DNA from: an uncultured Roseburia sp.
GTDB lineage: Bacteria > Bacillota > Clostridia > Lachnospirales > Lachnospiraceae
Assembly (NCBI GenBank): GCA_910584215.1
Contig: CAJTYI010000124.1
Coordinates: 1 to 5,550 of the forward strand
DNA length: 5,550 nucleotides
Direction of reading: 5' to 3'
Part shown: positions 5,518-5,550 of the stretch, in pieces
Numbering within the stretch: position 1 is the first letter of the stretch
Layout of the letters: each line of letters starts with the position of its first letter
Notes under the pieces: generated by a model
Databases searched by the model: none
Seen by the model: only the letters and a program-made list of their open reading frames with translations
Told to the model about the DNA's origin: nothing
Made by a program: the position numbers and the translations under genes

Positions 5518-5550
5518 CAGCTATGATACACGTCTTTTCAAGGTTGGACA

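Noticed and set aside
5426..5550. Partial gene running off the right edge
   Set aside because: The frame is open but has no start codon or ribosome site and overlaps the decayed repeat, whose left copy has stops in the matching frame.

Overview
The window reads as chromosomal DNA of a mid-GC, low-to-moderate GC Gram-positive anaerobe, most likely a gut clostridium of the Lachnospiraceae type. This is an inference from purine-rich Shine-Dalgarno sites, AT-rich sigma-A-like promoters, codon use, and the style of the encoded proteins (an N-terminus of the MKNYVKP...EGIYMASG type, and tandem CobW-like GTPases). No rRNA, tRNA, CRISPR array or complete insertion sequence was seen.

Layout: (1) Positions 1-298 hold no convincing gene. 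They contain one copy of a decayed repeat at the left edge and a strong hairpin that probably ends the first gene. (2) Positions 299-730, minus strand, encode a small, probably beta-rich protein with a leader-like N-terminus; its function is unknown. (3) Positions 731-1118 are a divergent intergenic region with one candidate promoter in each direction and a 21-bp dyad just upstream of the rightward promoter. (4) Positions 1119-2855 encode a complete ABCB-type half-exporter (six membrane segments plus ATPase). (5) Positions 2856-2988 hold a good promoter and a structured 5' leader with a perfect 12-bp stem. (6) Positions 2989-4305 encode a COG0523/CobW GTPase with a very large His/Cys-rich metal-binding insert. 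(7) Positions 4362-5303 encode a second, divergent COG0523 GTPase fused to a C-terminal domain resembling the end of the YcgQ/DUF1980 (TIGR03943) family. (8) Positions 5304-5550 hold no convincing gene, but do hold a second, inverted copy of the left-edge repeat.

The two GTPase genes look like an operon for transition-metal handling (zinc, nickel or cobalt; the metal cannot be settled from sequence). Their motifs are complementary: the first keeps the CxCC metal motif but has a degenerate NKxD guanine-recognition motif, while the second has an intact NRCD motif but no CxCC. Their upstream regions share a 10-mer and a small GC hairpin just before the ribosome binding site, which suggests shared post-transcriptional control. 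The ABC exporter lies directly upstream and could be read through into the GTPases, but it has its own promoter and no visible link to metals. The minus-strand gene and the exporter are divergent neighbours; a functional link between them is possible but unproven.
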